Source: CAZGWJ01 sp964529445 (lineage in GTDB: Bacteria > Oederibacteriota > Muellerivitia > Muellerivitales > Muellerivitaceae). From it: a stretch of DNA of 13,383 bases. Each line of letters begins with the position of its first letter. Position 1 is the first letter of the stretch. This document shows positions 1 to 6,303 of the stretch, piece by piece. The position numbers and the translations under genes are program-made. Location of the stretch: positions 1-13,383 of the forward strand of contig CAZGWJ010000072.1 of assembly GCA_964529445.1 (NCBI GenBank), given 5' to 3'. The notes beneath the pieces were generated by a model. That model was not told where the DNA came from, did not search any database, and saw nothing but the letters and a program-made list of their open reading frames with translations.

Positions 1-391
1 TGGCCGTTGGGGTGGCGGTCGGGCTTGCGGTGACGGTCGCGGTCTCCGTGGGAGTGGTCATCTCGGAGATCGGCGTGGCGGGAGTACCCGGTTCGATCGT
101 CGGCTCCTGGGCGGGTGGTTGTACCGTGAAGGTCGGGGTCGCGGTCACCGGGAGGGGCGTAACCGTTTCGATCGTATCCGTTCCCGCCATTCCCTCCGGC
201 GTGAAGGTCTCGGTCGGGCCGGGCGCCTTCAGGGCCCGCTCCACCAGCGTCGCGACCGCGGCGGGAACTCCTTCCCCTTCCTGAAGGGGTTGCGCCTCCT
301 GGGCGAGTGCGTCATTAGACGACAGGATCGCCATCAAAAGGCAGAAGACGAAAGGCAGAAGTGGGAAAGTCGAACTTTTTCTCAAAGCCAT
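1..391 (-). CDS. Secreted Thr/Pro-rich protein, N-terminal part (runs off left edge)
   Basis: No family is recognised. The frame is open from the ATG at 391 to the left edge, giving 130 visible residues. Residues 1-30 look like a signal peptide: basic start (LRKSS), hydrophobic core (FPLLPFVFCLLMAIL), and an ALA/QE cleavage site after residue 30. A stretch rich in Glu, Pro and Ala follows. From about residue 65 the chain becomes a Thr/Pro-rich low-complexity segment (TPT, TAT and SPTATPT units), typical of a flexible stalk or linker in exported proteins. The functional domain should lie beyond the window. The AGGAAGG ribosome-binding site is only 2 nt before the ATG but 8 nt before an in-frame TTG at 385, so translation may begin at TTG (Leu3). 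The gene lies 189 nt downstream of leuB on the same strand. No convincing promoter of its own was seen. Confidence 0.7.
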   Translation of the reverse strand, partial: MALRKSSTFPLLPFVFCLLMAILSSNDALAQEAQPLQEGEGVPAAVATLVERALKAPGPTETFTPEGMAGTDTIETVTPLPVTATPTFTVQPPAQEPTIEPGTPATPISEMTTPTETATVTASPTATPTA

Positions 392-426
392 TGCCTTCCT
401 AAGGGTCGTTCGGGTGGATCAAAGCC

Positions 427-452
427 CGCCTGCCGCACACTATGCGGCGGCG
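427..452 (-). terminator. Strong GC hairpin between leuB and the secreted-protein gene
   Basis: On the minus strand CGCC-GCCGCA, a five-base loop and TGCGGC-A-GGCG form a 10-bp stem with one bulged A. It lies about 130 nt downstream of the leuB stop and 36 nt before the next start codon. Only a short CTTTG follows it, not a real U-tract, so it is at best a weak intrinsic terminator. It could instead be an RNA-stabilising or 5'-leader hairpin of the next gene. Confidence 0.4.
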
Positions 453-501
453 AGGTCTCGTCCCGGGCGAATCCTTCCCGACATAGTCCCCTGAACGGGG
501 G

Positions 502-569
502 ATCCATCGATGGCTAAATCGCCTTTGCCTTGCCTTATCGGTGCCCATCCCATCCATCGGTGGCTAATT
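502..569. repeat. Pair of 18-bp near-palindromic direct repeats, 50 bp apart
   Basis: The word at 502-519 (ATCCATCG, A, TGGCTAAAT) recurs at 552-569 (ATCCATCG, G, TGGCTAATT) with only two differences. The core CCATCGATGG is itself a palindrome, so the two copies can also pair with each other in RNA (9 of 10 bp). A related ATCGGTG word occurs between them near 537. The pair lies within 80 nt after the leuB stop. The rest of the 392-580 spacer shows only short hairpins, such as CCCC/GGGG at 488-500. Confidence 0.5.
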
Positions 570-580
570 AGCTGTGGCTG

Positions 581-1657
581 TTATTTCTTGATCTCCGCCG
601 TGACGGCGTCGCCCATGGCCCGGCAACCCACCAGATTCGTCTCGCCCTTCTGGGCGATATCGGCCGTGCGCACACCCTTCGCAAGCACACGCTCCACGGC
701 GGCTTCCACGGCGTCGGACTCGGCCTGGAGCCGGAAACTGTACTTCAGCATCATGCCGGCCGAGAGGATCATGGCCAGTGGGTTCGCAACGTCCTTGCCC
801 GCAATGTCGGGAGCGGACCCGCCCGAGGGCTCGTACATCGAGACCTTCCCTCCGATCGAGGCCGAGGGCAGCATGCCCAGGGACCCCGTCAGCATGGAGG
901 CCTCGTCGGAGAGGATATCCCCAAACATGTTGGTGGTCACCATCACGTCGAACTGCTTCGGGTTGCGGATCAACTGCATGGAACAGTTGTCCACGATCAT
1001 GTGCTCAAAGGCCACGTCCGGGAACCCCTTCGCCACCTCGGTGGCCACGTCATGCCAAAGACGGGAGGATTCCAGCACGTTAAACTTGTCGACGCTGATG
1101 ACCTTCTTCCTCCTTAGACGCGCCAGCTCGAAGGCCAGTTTCACGATGCGCTCGACCTCGGGGGTGCGGTAGATCTCGGTGTTGACCCCGTATCGATCCT
1201 TCCCCTCCCCGTGGATACCCCGGGGTTCCCCAAAATAGATGCCGGAAATGAGCTCGCGGACGATGAGCATGTCCACGCCCGCGATAACCTCCGGGCGGAG
1301 GGTGGAGGCGTCCTTCAAGGCATCATAGAGCTTCACGGGCCGCAGGTTAGCGTAGAGGTCCAATCCCTTGCGCAGGCCCAGGATGCCCGCCTCGGGACGT
1401 TTCTTGTTCTCGATCTTGTCCCACTTCGGCCCGCCCATCGGGGCCTTCAGGACGGCGTCCGCCTTGCGACAGGCCTCCAGGGTGGCCTCGGGCAGGGGTT
1501 CGCCCACGGCGTCGATGGCCGCGCCACCGGCCAGGTGTTCCGCAAACTCGAAGGAATGGCCGAAGACCTGTCCGATCCGGTTCAGGACCTTGATGGCCTC
1601 CGCGGAAACCTCGGGCCCGATCCCGTCGCCAGGCAACAGAACGATGTGGTATTTCAC
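581..1657 (-). CDS. leuB: 3-isopropylmalate dehydrogenase
   Basis: It oxidises and decarboxylates (2R,3S)-3-isopropylmalate to 2-oxoisocaproate with NAD+, the third dedicated step to leucine, in the cytoplasm. The 358-residue length is normal. Visible signatures: DGIGPEV at 11-17; the substrate-binding region with LYANLRPVKLY at 101-111; R134 and Y141 in RELISGIYFGEP; K191 in SVDKFNVLESS; metal-binding aspartates D223, D247 and D251 (VDN, GDILSDEAS); and the NAD-binding segment YEPSGGSAPDIAGKD from about 275, close to the E. coli LeuB version. Translation starts at GTG, with AGGGG 8 nt upstream. It is the last recognised gene of the ilv-leu train. The isomerase genes leuC and leuD, often located between leuA and leuB, are absent; a 154-nt spacer with an inverted-repeat element lies there instead. 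Confidence 0.96.
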   Translation of the reverse strand: MKYHIVLLPGDGIGPEVSAEAIKVLNRIGQVFGHSFEFAEHLAGGAAIDAVGEPLPEATLEACRKADAVLKAPMGGPKWDKIENKKRPEAGILGLRKGLDLYANLRPVKLYDALKDASTLRPEVIAGVDMLIVRELISGIYFGEPRGIHGEGKDRYGVNTEIYRTPEVERIVKLAFELARLRRKKVISVDKFNVLESSRLWHDVATEVAKGFPDVAFEHMIVDNCSMQLIRNPKQFDVMVTTNMFGDILSDEASMLTGSLGMLPSASIGGKVSMYEPSGGSAPDIAGKDVANPLAMILSAGMMLKYSFRLQAESDAVEAAVERVLAKGVRTADIAQKGETNLVGCRAMGDAVTAEIKK

Positions 1658-1684
1658 TTGGATAACCCCTCAATGAAACTTTTC

Positions 1685-1794
1685 ACCGCAGAGACGCAGA
1701 GTCGCAGAGTTAGATTCGCCATTACAACGAACACCCCAAAATCAACGACTCCGAATTCCAGGAACCGTTCTCTGTGTCTCCGCGTCTCTGCGGT
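1685..1794. repeat. 110-bp inverted-repeat element of NCGCAGAG type, copy A
   Basis: The spacer between leuA and leuB holds an element whose 25-bp ends are inverted repeats of each other (1685-1709 and 1770-1794, 22 of 25 matching). Each arm starts ACCGCAGAG and is made of three roughly 8-bp units of the form NCGCAGAG. The 60-bp interior has no repeat structure and no open reading frame. A diverged relative with the same arm motif lies in the ilvC/ilvN spacer at 6195-6290. No target-site duplication or transposase is evident. Confidence 0.75.
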
Positions 1795-1811
1795 CCCCGT
1801 TTTCGTTCAGG

Positions 1812-3377
1812 TCAAATGCCCTTCGTATAGGAAGGCTGCTTCTTCTTGGAGTGCTTCATGAGCAACTTGTTGACGCCGTTCAGGTACGCCTTGGCGCTGG
1901 CCTCGATGATATCGGTGGAGACGCCGCGGCCGTGCACCTCGTCGCCGTTCAGAGCCAGCGTGACCATGACCTCGCCCTGGGCATCGCGGCCTTCCGTGAG
2001 GGCCTTCAGGGTGTAGTTCTCCAGTTTGCCCTTGAATCCCGTGGCCCGGTCGATGGCGTTGAACACCGCGTCCACCGGCCCGTCGCCGGTTGCGGCTTCC
2101 TGGATTTCGCGGCCCCCGATGCCGAGCTTCAGCGTCGCCGTGGGCAGGGTCGTGGAACCCGCGCTCGTGTGCAGGTAATTCAATGTGTACGCGTTCTCGG
2201 GAACGGAGACTTTCTCCTCGACCAGGGCCTCGATATCCTCGTCGAAGACCTCCTTCTTCTTGTCGGCCAAACCCTTGAACTCGTTGAACAGGCGTTCCTG
2301 GGCCAGTTTCGACAGCTTGTAGCCGAGATCCTCGATCCGCTTGGAGAAGGCATGGCGGCCCGAATGCTTGCCCAAGACCAGTTTGCTTTCGGGGATACCG
2401 ATGGAGGAGGGCGTCATGATCTCGTAGGTCTGCTGGCACTTCAGGAGTCCATCCTGGTGGATGCCGCTTTCATGCGAGAAGGCGTTGCCTCCCACGATGG
2501 CCTTGTTGGGCTGGATGAGGAACCCCGTGATGGTCGAGACCATGCGGCTGGTCTTGTAGATCTGGCGCGTATCGATGCCGGTCCGGAAGGGGAACATGTC
2601 GGATCGCGTCTTGAGCGTCATGACGATTTCTTCCATACTGGCGTTCCCCGCCCTCTCCCCGATCCCGTTCACCGTGCACTCGACCTGCCGGGCGCCGTTC
2701 TGGATGGCGGCGATGGAATTGGCGGTGGCGAGACCCAAATCGTTGTGGCAATGCACCGCGATGACGGCCTTTTCCACGTTGGGCACCCGCTCCCTCAAGT
2801 TCCGGATGAGGCGGCCGAAAGAATCCGGGACGGCGTAACCGACCGTGTCGGGAATGTTGATGGTGCGGGCGCCATGACGGATGACCGCCTCCATCATGCG
2901 GCAAAGGTAATCCAGGTCGGACCGGGACGCGTCCATGGCGGAGAATTCGACGTCGTCGGAGTGCCGACGGGCGAGCTTCACGGCGTCGACGGCGGCCTGC
3001 AGGGCCTCCTCCCTCGTCATCCGGAACTGGTGCTTGAGATGGATGTCGGAGGACGAGATGAAGGTGTGGATGCGCGACCGGCGGGCGGGCCGAAGGGCCC
3101 GGGCGGCCGCCTCGATGTCCTTGCGGCGTGCGCGAGCCAATCCGGCGACGATGCCCTTCTTCAACGACCTCGCGATGCGCTGAACGGCCTCGAAATCCCC
3201 GGGCGAGGAGATGGGGAAGCCAGCTTCGATGATATCCACACCGAGCGTCTCGAGCTGGAGGGCCAGTTTCAGCTTTTCCTCCGTATTCATGCTCGCGCCG
3301 GGGCATTGTTCCCCATCCCTCAGGGTCGTATCGAAGATGAAGATCCGTTCCCGGTTGTCCTGTTTGCCGCTCGCCAT
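1812..3377 (-). CDS. leuA: 2-isopropylmalate synthase
   Basis: It condenses acetyl-CoA with 2-oxoisovalerate to give 2-isopropylmalate, the committed step to leucine, and is normally inhibited by leucine. Residues are numbered from the ATG at 3377 (521 residues, normal for the bacterial family). The TIM-barrel domain starts at about 11. It carries DTTLRDGEQ (16-24), metal ligands D16, H209 and H211 (HCHND) and N245 in GERAGNASMEE, plus the later GNAFSHESGIHQDG and GKHSGRHAF motifs. From about 385 to 510 lies the C-terminal regulatory domain that binds leucine. The protein ends in a Lys-rich tail. A GTG 12 nt further upstream (3389) is an alternative start; neither has a good ribosome-binding site, and the ATG has GGGTG 5 nt away. 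It follows pssA after a 108-nt spacer filled by an A+T-rich repeat. Confidence 0.96.
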   Translation of the reverse strand: MASGKQDNRERIFIFDTTLRDGEQCPGASMNTEEKLKLALQLETLGVDIIEAGFPISSPGDFEAVQRIARSLKKGIVAGLARARRKDIEAAARALRPARRSRIHTFISSSDIHLKHQFRMTREEALQAAVDAVKLARRHSDDVEFSAMDASRSDLDYLCRMMEAVIRHGARTINIPDTVGYAVPDSFGRLIRNLRERVPNVEKAVIAVHCHNDLGLATANSIAAIQNGARQVECTVNGIGERAGNASMEEIVMTLKTRSDMFPFRTGIDTRQIYKTSRMVSTITGFLIQPNKAIVGGNAFSHESGIHQDGLLKCQQTYEIMTPSSIGIPESKLVLGKHSGRHAFSKRIEDLGYKLSKLAQERLFNEFKGLADKKKEVFDEDIEALVEEKVSVPENAYTLNYLHTSAGSTTLPTATLKLGIGGREIQEAATGDGPVDAVFNAIDRATGFKGKLENYTLKALTEGRDAQGEVMVTLALNGDEVHGRGVSTDIIEASAKAYLNGVNKLLMKHSKKKQPSYTKGI

Positions 3378-3400
3378 GACCGCACCCACTTTCGCTGAAG

Positions 3401-3485
3401 CTCAAAATAGAAAATCTCAAGTCGAAGTTAGAAAATGTCTTCCGCCTGCATTTTCAACTTTCTATTTTCTAATTTCCATTTGCAG
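3401..3485. repeat. A+T-rich imperfect inverted repeat between pssA and leuA
   Basis: A sharply A+T-rich island in GC-rich surroundings. The left arm (about 3401-3438, AAAATAGAAAATC then GTTAGAAAATG) is an imperfect inverted copy of the right arm (about 3448-3485, CATTTTCAACTTTC then TATTTTCTAATTTCC). The two are separated by a short G+C-rich centre. Each arm is built from TAGAAAAT/TTGAAAAT-like units. The right end abuts the pssA stop codon. It has no coding potential. It could be a dispersed repeat, an RNA hairpin, or a source of promoter-like A+T sequence for leuA; no clear -35/-10 pair was found. Confidence 0.6.
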
Positions 3486-4331
3486 CTACCGGTTCGGTTG
3501 CCGGGCGAAGATACCCCGGACGCCCGAGTGCACCAATCCCAGCACCAGATACCCCAGAAGGAGCACGAAAACCGCGATCTCGGCCGCGTACACGATCCAG
3601 AACACGGCCATCACCACCCCCACCATGGTGATGGGACGGATGGTCTCCCGGTTCAGTTTCTTGAAGCTGGGATATTTCACGTTCGAGACCATCATCACGG
3701 CGATCAGCACCGTTAGCAATGGGACCAGCCAGAATTCGACCAGGTTGATGTTCTCCTCGTACCACCCCATCACCGTGTTCAAGGTGGGACCCTTCCCGTA
3801 CCATCCCATCCACCGCGACAGGAGGACATAACTCACCAGCAATCCCGCCGCGGCCGGTGAAGGCAATCCCATGAAATGATCCTTCTCCTCGATCTCGGCC
3901 TGGACGTTGAACCGGGCCAACCGGATCGTGGCGCAGACCACGTAAAGGACGGCGATGGGCACGCCCCAGAACGTCAGGTATCTCAGGACCGAGAGATAGA
4001 TGAGAACCGCCGGGGCCACGCCGAAACTCACCAGGTCCGCCATGCTGTCGAATTCGACCCCGAAGCGGCTGGTGGTTCCCGTCGCCCGGGCCAATCGCCC
4101 GTCCAGGAAATCGATGAAGATGCAGATCAGGATAAGCCGGGCCGGCCACACGAACGGCAGAATCTTCGACTCCACGGAGAGCTTCAGCGTCAGGGCGTCG
4201 GTGAAGGCGTAGGTGATGGCCAGGATGCCCAACACCATGTTGGCGGCCGTCACGGTATTGGGCAACAGGTAGATGGCCTTCCTTTCCTGGGAATGGCGAA
4301 CCGGCCGTTCCGTTGAACGATGCGGCGTCAT
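3486..4331 (-). CDS. pssA: CDP-diacylglycerol-serine O-phosphatidyltransferase
   Basis: An integral membrane enzyme that joins CDP-diacylglycerol and serine to make phosphatidylserine, the substrate of the neighbouring Psd. The 281-residue protein has the full CDP-alcohol phosphatidyltransferase motif D-x2-DG-x2-AR-x8-G-x3-D-x3-D: D74, D77-G78, A81-R82, G91, D95 and D99. Hydrophobic segments lie at about 28-43, 58-76, 102-135, 160-172, 200-215 and 226-265, the usual multi-pass layout. It is the PssA type with several membrane helices, not the E. coli phospholipase-D-like type. The ATG at 4331 overlaps the psd stop codon by 4 nt (ATGA), so the two genes are very probably translationally coupled. 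The frame is open further upstream, but that stretch lies inside psd and is a shadow. Confidence 0.94.
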   Translation of the reverse strand: MTPHRSTERPVRHSQERKAIYLLPNTVTAANMVLGILAITYAFTDALTLKLSVESKILPFVWPARLILICIFIDFLDGRLARATGTTSRFGVEFDSMADLVSFGVAPAVLIYLSVLRYLTFWGVPIAVLYVVCATIRLARFNVQAEIEEKDHFMGLPSPAAAGLLVSYVLLSRWMGWYGKGPTLNTVMGWYEENINLVEFWLVPLLTVLIAVMMVSNVKYPSFKKLNRETIRPITMVGVVMAVFWIVYAAEIAVFVLLLGYLVLGLVHSGVRGIFARQPNR

Positions 4332-4996
4332 GGAATCTCTCCCAGAAGGGTCTCGCCCGCCCAAACGCGGTCCCCGGTCCGAATCGACGGACGGAACCCG
4401 GACGGAAGAAAGACGTCCACTCGCGAACCCAGGAGGATCCGTCCGAACCGCTGTCCCCGGAGAAGCGTCTGGCCCTCTTCCGCGTCGGTCACGACGCGAC
4501 GGGCGAGGAGGCCCGCGATCTGCTTGAGGACCATCTTCCTCCTTTTCCCGCCCCTCAACTCGATCACCAGATGCGACTGCTCGTTGTCCAGGGAGGCCTT
4601 CTCGGCGAAAGCCGCCATGAACTTGCCCGGATGATAGGCCTTGCGCAGGACCTTCCCTTCCAGCGGCATGCGCTGGACATGGCAATCGAACACGTTCATG
4701 AAGATGGCGATGTGGAACGCCTTCCCCTTCAGGTAAAGGGGCTCCTGCGACTCGCCGCAGGCCACGACGACGCCGTCCGCCGGGCAAACCACCTCGCCGA
4801 CCGCGAACGGACGGGCCGTCACCCGTTCGGGATCCCGGAAGAAGTTCACCAAAAGTACCGACAGGACCATGAGGACCCCGCCCGCGATCCACATCCCGAC
4901 CCGATCCGACTTCAGGCCGTACGCGAGCAACCCCAGCGCGGCGACAGCCACGGGGATTATGAACTTGATCCCTTCAGGAACCAGCGGCAGCTTCAT
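4328..4996 (-). CDS. psd: Phosphatidylserine decarboxylase, short type
   Basis: It converts phosphatidylserine to phosphatidylethanolamine at the membrane. The 222-residue protein is of the short form (about 215 residues) found in many bacteria and archaea. It has two hydrophobic segments (about 9-27 and 35-51), FFRDPER at 52-58, CPADG with D74, and FHIAIFMNVFDCHVQR with H106. QIAGLLARR lies near 149-157, and the self-cleavage site LLGSRVDVFLP near the C-terminus. Cleavage between G180 and S181 would turn S181 into the pyruvoyl cofactor. I chose the ATG at 4996 (MKLPLVPEG), which has GGAG 9 nt upstream and matches the usual family start. An ATG at 5068 would add 24 Arg/Pro-rich residues read through a hairpin and has no ribosome-binding site. 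Confidence 0.93.
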   Translation of the reverse strand: MKLPLVPEGIKFIIPVAVAALGLLAYGLKSDRVGMWIAGGVLMVLSVLLVNFFRDPERVTARPFAVGEVVCPADGVVVACGESQEPLYLKGKAFHIAIFMNVFDCHVQRMPLEGKVLRKAYHPGKFMAAFAEKASLDNEQSHLVIELRGGKRRKMVLKQIAGLLARRVVTDAEEGQTLLRGQRFGRILLGSRVDVFLPSGFRPSIRTGDRVWAGETLLGEIP

Positions 4997-5014
4997 GAGA
5001 CTTCGCTCCACACG

Positions 5015-5070
5015 GAATGGTGTCGGGCGCGGTGGCCCCTTCGGGTCCGCGCCATGCCGACTTTCCATTC
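5015..5070 (-). other. Long interrupted hairpin in the psd leader
   Basis: Arms GAATGG (5015-5020) and CCATTC (5065-5070) close a stem that continues inward through TCGG/CCGA, GCGCG/CGCGC and GGCCC/GGGTC pairs, with small internal loops and a CTTC-type apical loop. In the mRNA it would sit 18 nt upstream of the psd start codon, just before its GGAG site. It could tune psd translation or stability. I infer this from base pairing only. Confidence 0.45.
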
Positions 5071-5085
5071 AACCCGGCAGGCACG

Positions 5086-5156
5086 GCGCACCAACGTCAT
5101 GGGTGCGCCCACCTCTCGCCTTGACGAACCATCCCCCAGATCAAGACTCAGGGATG
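5086..5156 (-). other. Two further hairpins in the ilvC/psd spacer
   Basis: GGCGCACC (5085-5092) pairs perfectly with GGTGCGCC (5102-5109), an 8-bp stem with a 9-nt loop. CATCCC (5130-5135) pairs with GGGATG (5151-5156) just after the ilvC stop. Neither is followed by a T-run on the minus strand, so they do not look like intrinsic terminators. With the hairpin at 5015-5070 they leave little of the 168-nt spacer unstructured. Confidence 0.45.
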
Positions 5157-5164
5157 ATGGATCG

Positions 5165-6154
5165 TCACTTCTTAAGCCAGCTGTACATGCTCCGGACGTT
5201 CACCCCCACCTTCTCGATGAGGTGCTGGGCGTCATTGCGGAGCAGTGCATTGAACACCGGGCGATTGGCCTGGTTCTCGAGGATGAACTCCCGGGCGAAG
5301 AAACCGGACTGGATCTCTCCCAGGATACGCTGCATCTCCATCCGCGTCTCGTTCGTGATCACCCGGCGTCCGCGGGTGATGTCCCCGTATCGGGCCGTGG
5401 TGGAAATGGCGTCGCGCATCCCCGAGATGCCCCGCTCGACCATCAGGTCCACGATGAGCTTCACCTCGTGCAAGCACTCGAAATACGCGACCTCGGGCTG
5501 GTAACCCGCATTCACGAGGGTTTCGAAACCGGCTCGCACCAGTTCCGTGAGCCCGCCGCAAAGCACCACCTGTTCGCCGAAAAGGTCGGTTTCCGTCTCC
5601 TCCTTGAACGTGGTCTCGAGGATCCCGGCGCGGCCGGCGCCGATGCCTCGGGCGTAGGCGAGCGCGATCTTCAAGGCGTTCCCGGTGGCATCCTGGTGGA
5701 TGGCCACGAGGGCGGGGACGCCCTTGCCTTCCAGGTATTGGCTCCGGACGGTGGCGCCAGGCCCCTTGGGGGCGATCATGAACACGTCCACATCGGCGGG
5801 CGGGACGATCTGGCCGAAATGGATGTTGAACCCGTGCGAGAAGAGCAGGGCCTTGCCCGCTTTCATCGAGGGGGCCACAGCTTCCCGGTACAGCTTGGCC
5901 TGCACATCGTCCTGGGTCAGGATCTGGATGACGTCCGCCTTCTCCGCGGCGCCCTTGGCATCAAAAACCTGGAAACCGTCGGCCTTGGCCCTCTCCGCCG
6001 CGGCCGGAGCGACCTCGCCGATGACGACGCTCAGTCCCGAATCCTTGAGGTTCAAGGCCTGATGGCGGCCCTGATTCCCGTAGCCGATGACGGCAATGGT
6101 CTTCCCCTTGAGAGCATTGAGATCGCAGTCCTTGTCGTAGTAGATCTTCGCCAT
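5165..6154 (-). CDS. ilvC: Ketol-acid reductoisomerase, class I
   Basis: It rearranges and reduces acetolactate or acetohydroxybutyrate to dihydroxy acids for valine, leucine and isoleucine. The 329-residue length fits short class I enzymes. The Rossmann motif GYGNQGRHQALNLKDSG spans 24-40. Catalytic and metal residues are present: H107 (FSHGF), D190 and E194 (ETETDLFGEQ), E226 and E230 (FECLHE), and S251 in the substrate loop (MRDAISTTARYG). The cofactor loop reads VVIGEVAPAAAERAKADG (43-60). It has Glu47 after the second strand and lacks the Arg and Ser that usually hold the NADPH 2'-phosphate, so NADH use is possible. The ATG at 6154 has GGAGG 8 nt upstream. The in-frame ATG at 6196 would add 14 unconserved residues and is not preferred. 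Confidence 0.96.
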   Translation of the reverse strand: MAKIYYDKDCDLNALKGKTIAVIGYGNQGRHQALNLKDSGLSVVIGEVAPAAAERAKADGFQVFDAKGAAEKADVIQILTQDDVQAKLYREAVAPSMKAGKALLFSHGFNIHFGQIVPPADVDVFMIAPKGPGATVRSQYLEGKGVPALVAIHQDATGNALKIALAYARGIGAGRAGILETTFKEETETDLFGEQVVLCGGLTELVRAGFETLVNAGYQPEVAYFECLHEVKLIVDLMVERGISGMRDAISTTARYGDITRGRRVITNETRMEMQRILGEIQSGFFAREFILENQANRPVFNALLRNDAQHLIEKVGVNVRSMYSWLKK

Positions 6155-6194
6155 GTCTTCTTCCTCCGTTGAATGATTAACCGGAAATTCTCTC

Positions 6195-6290
6195 AACCGC
6201 AGAGTTCGCGGAGAACGCAGAGTTCATTCTTGATCTTCATGCATTCCCGAAACCCTGCCGTCCCCTGCGCCCTCTGCGTTCCCTGCGGTT
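6195..6290. repeat. 96-bp inverted-repeat element of NCGCAGAG type, copy B
   Basis: The ilvC/ilvN spacer holds a diverged relative of the element at 1685-1794. The left arm (6195-6222, starting AACCGCAGAG) and the right arm (6263-6290, ending CTGCGGTT) are imperfect inverted repeats, about 21 of 28 matching. Both are built from CGCAGAG/CGCGGAG-like units, and the interior is unrelated to that of copy A. It lies just upstream of the ilvC leader and adds an RNA hairpin between ilvN and ilvC. Confidence 0.65.
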
Positions 6291-6303
6291 CGATCTTCCC
6301 GTA

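Noticed and set aside
392..560. A cyclic-di-GMP or other riboswitch upstream of the secreted-protein gene
   Set aside because: Hairpins are present, but the conserved GEMM core and the receptor motif do not align, and no other riboswitch consensus I know fits.
1685..1794. A CRISPR array or tandem repeat made of CGCAGAG units
   Set aside because: The units are about 8 bp, contiguous and arranged as an inverted pair around a single interior. There are no regularly spaced repeats of CRISPR length and no cas genes.
1851..3398. A 515-codon plus-strand open frame antisense to leuA
   Set aside because: An antisense shadow of a clear leuA gene, with no family resemblance. The same reasoning excludes the plus-strand frame at 6953-8185 opposite ilvB.
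4313..6172. A 619-codon plus-strand open frame antisense to psd and ilvC
   Set aside because: It lies opposite two well-supported genes and the spacer between them. The peptide is compositionally biased (His, Asp, Leu, Arg) with no recognisable motif, as expected for an antisense frame in GC-rich DNA.
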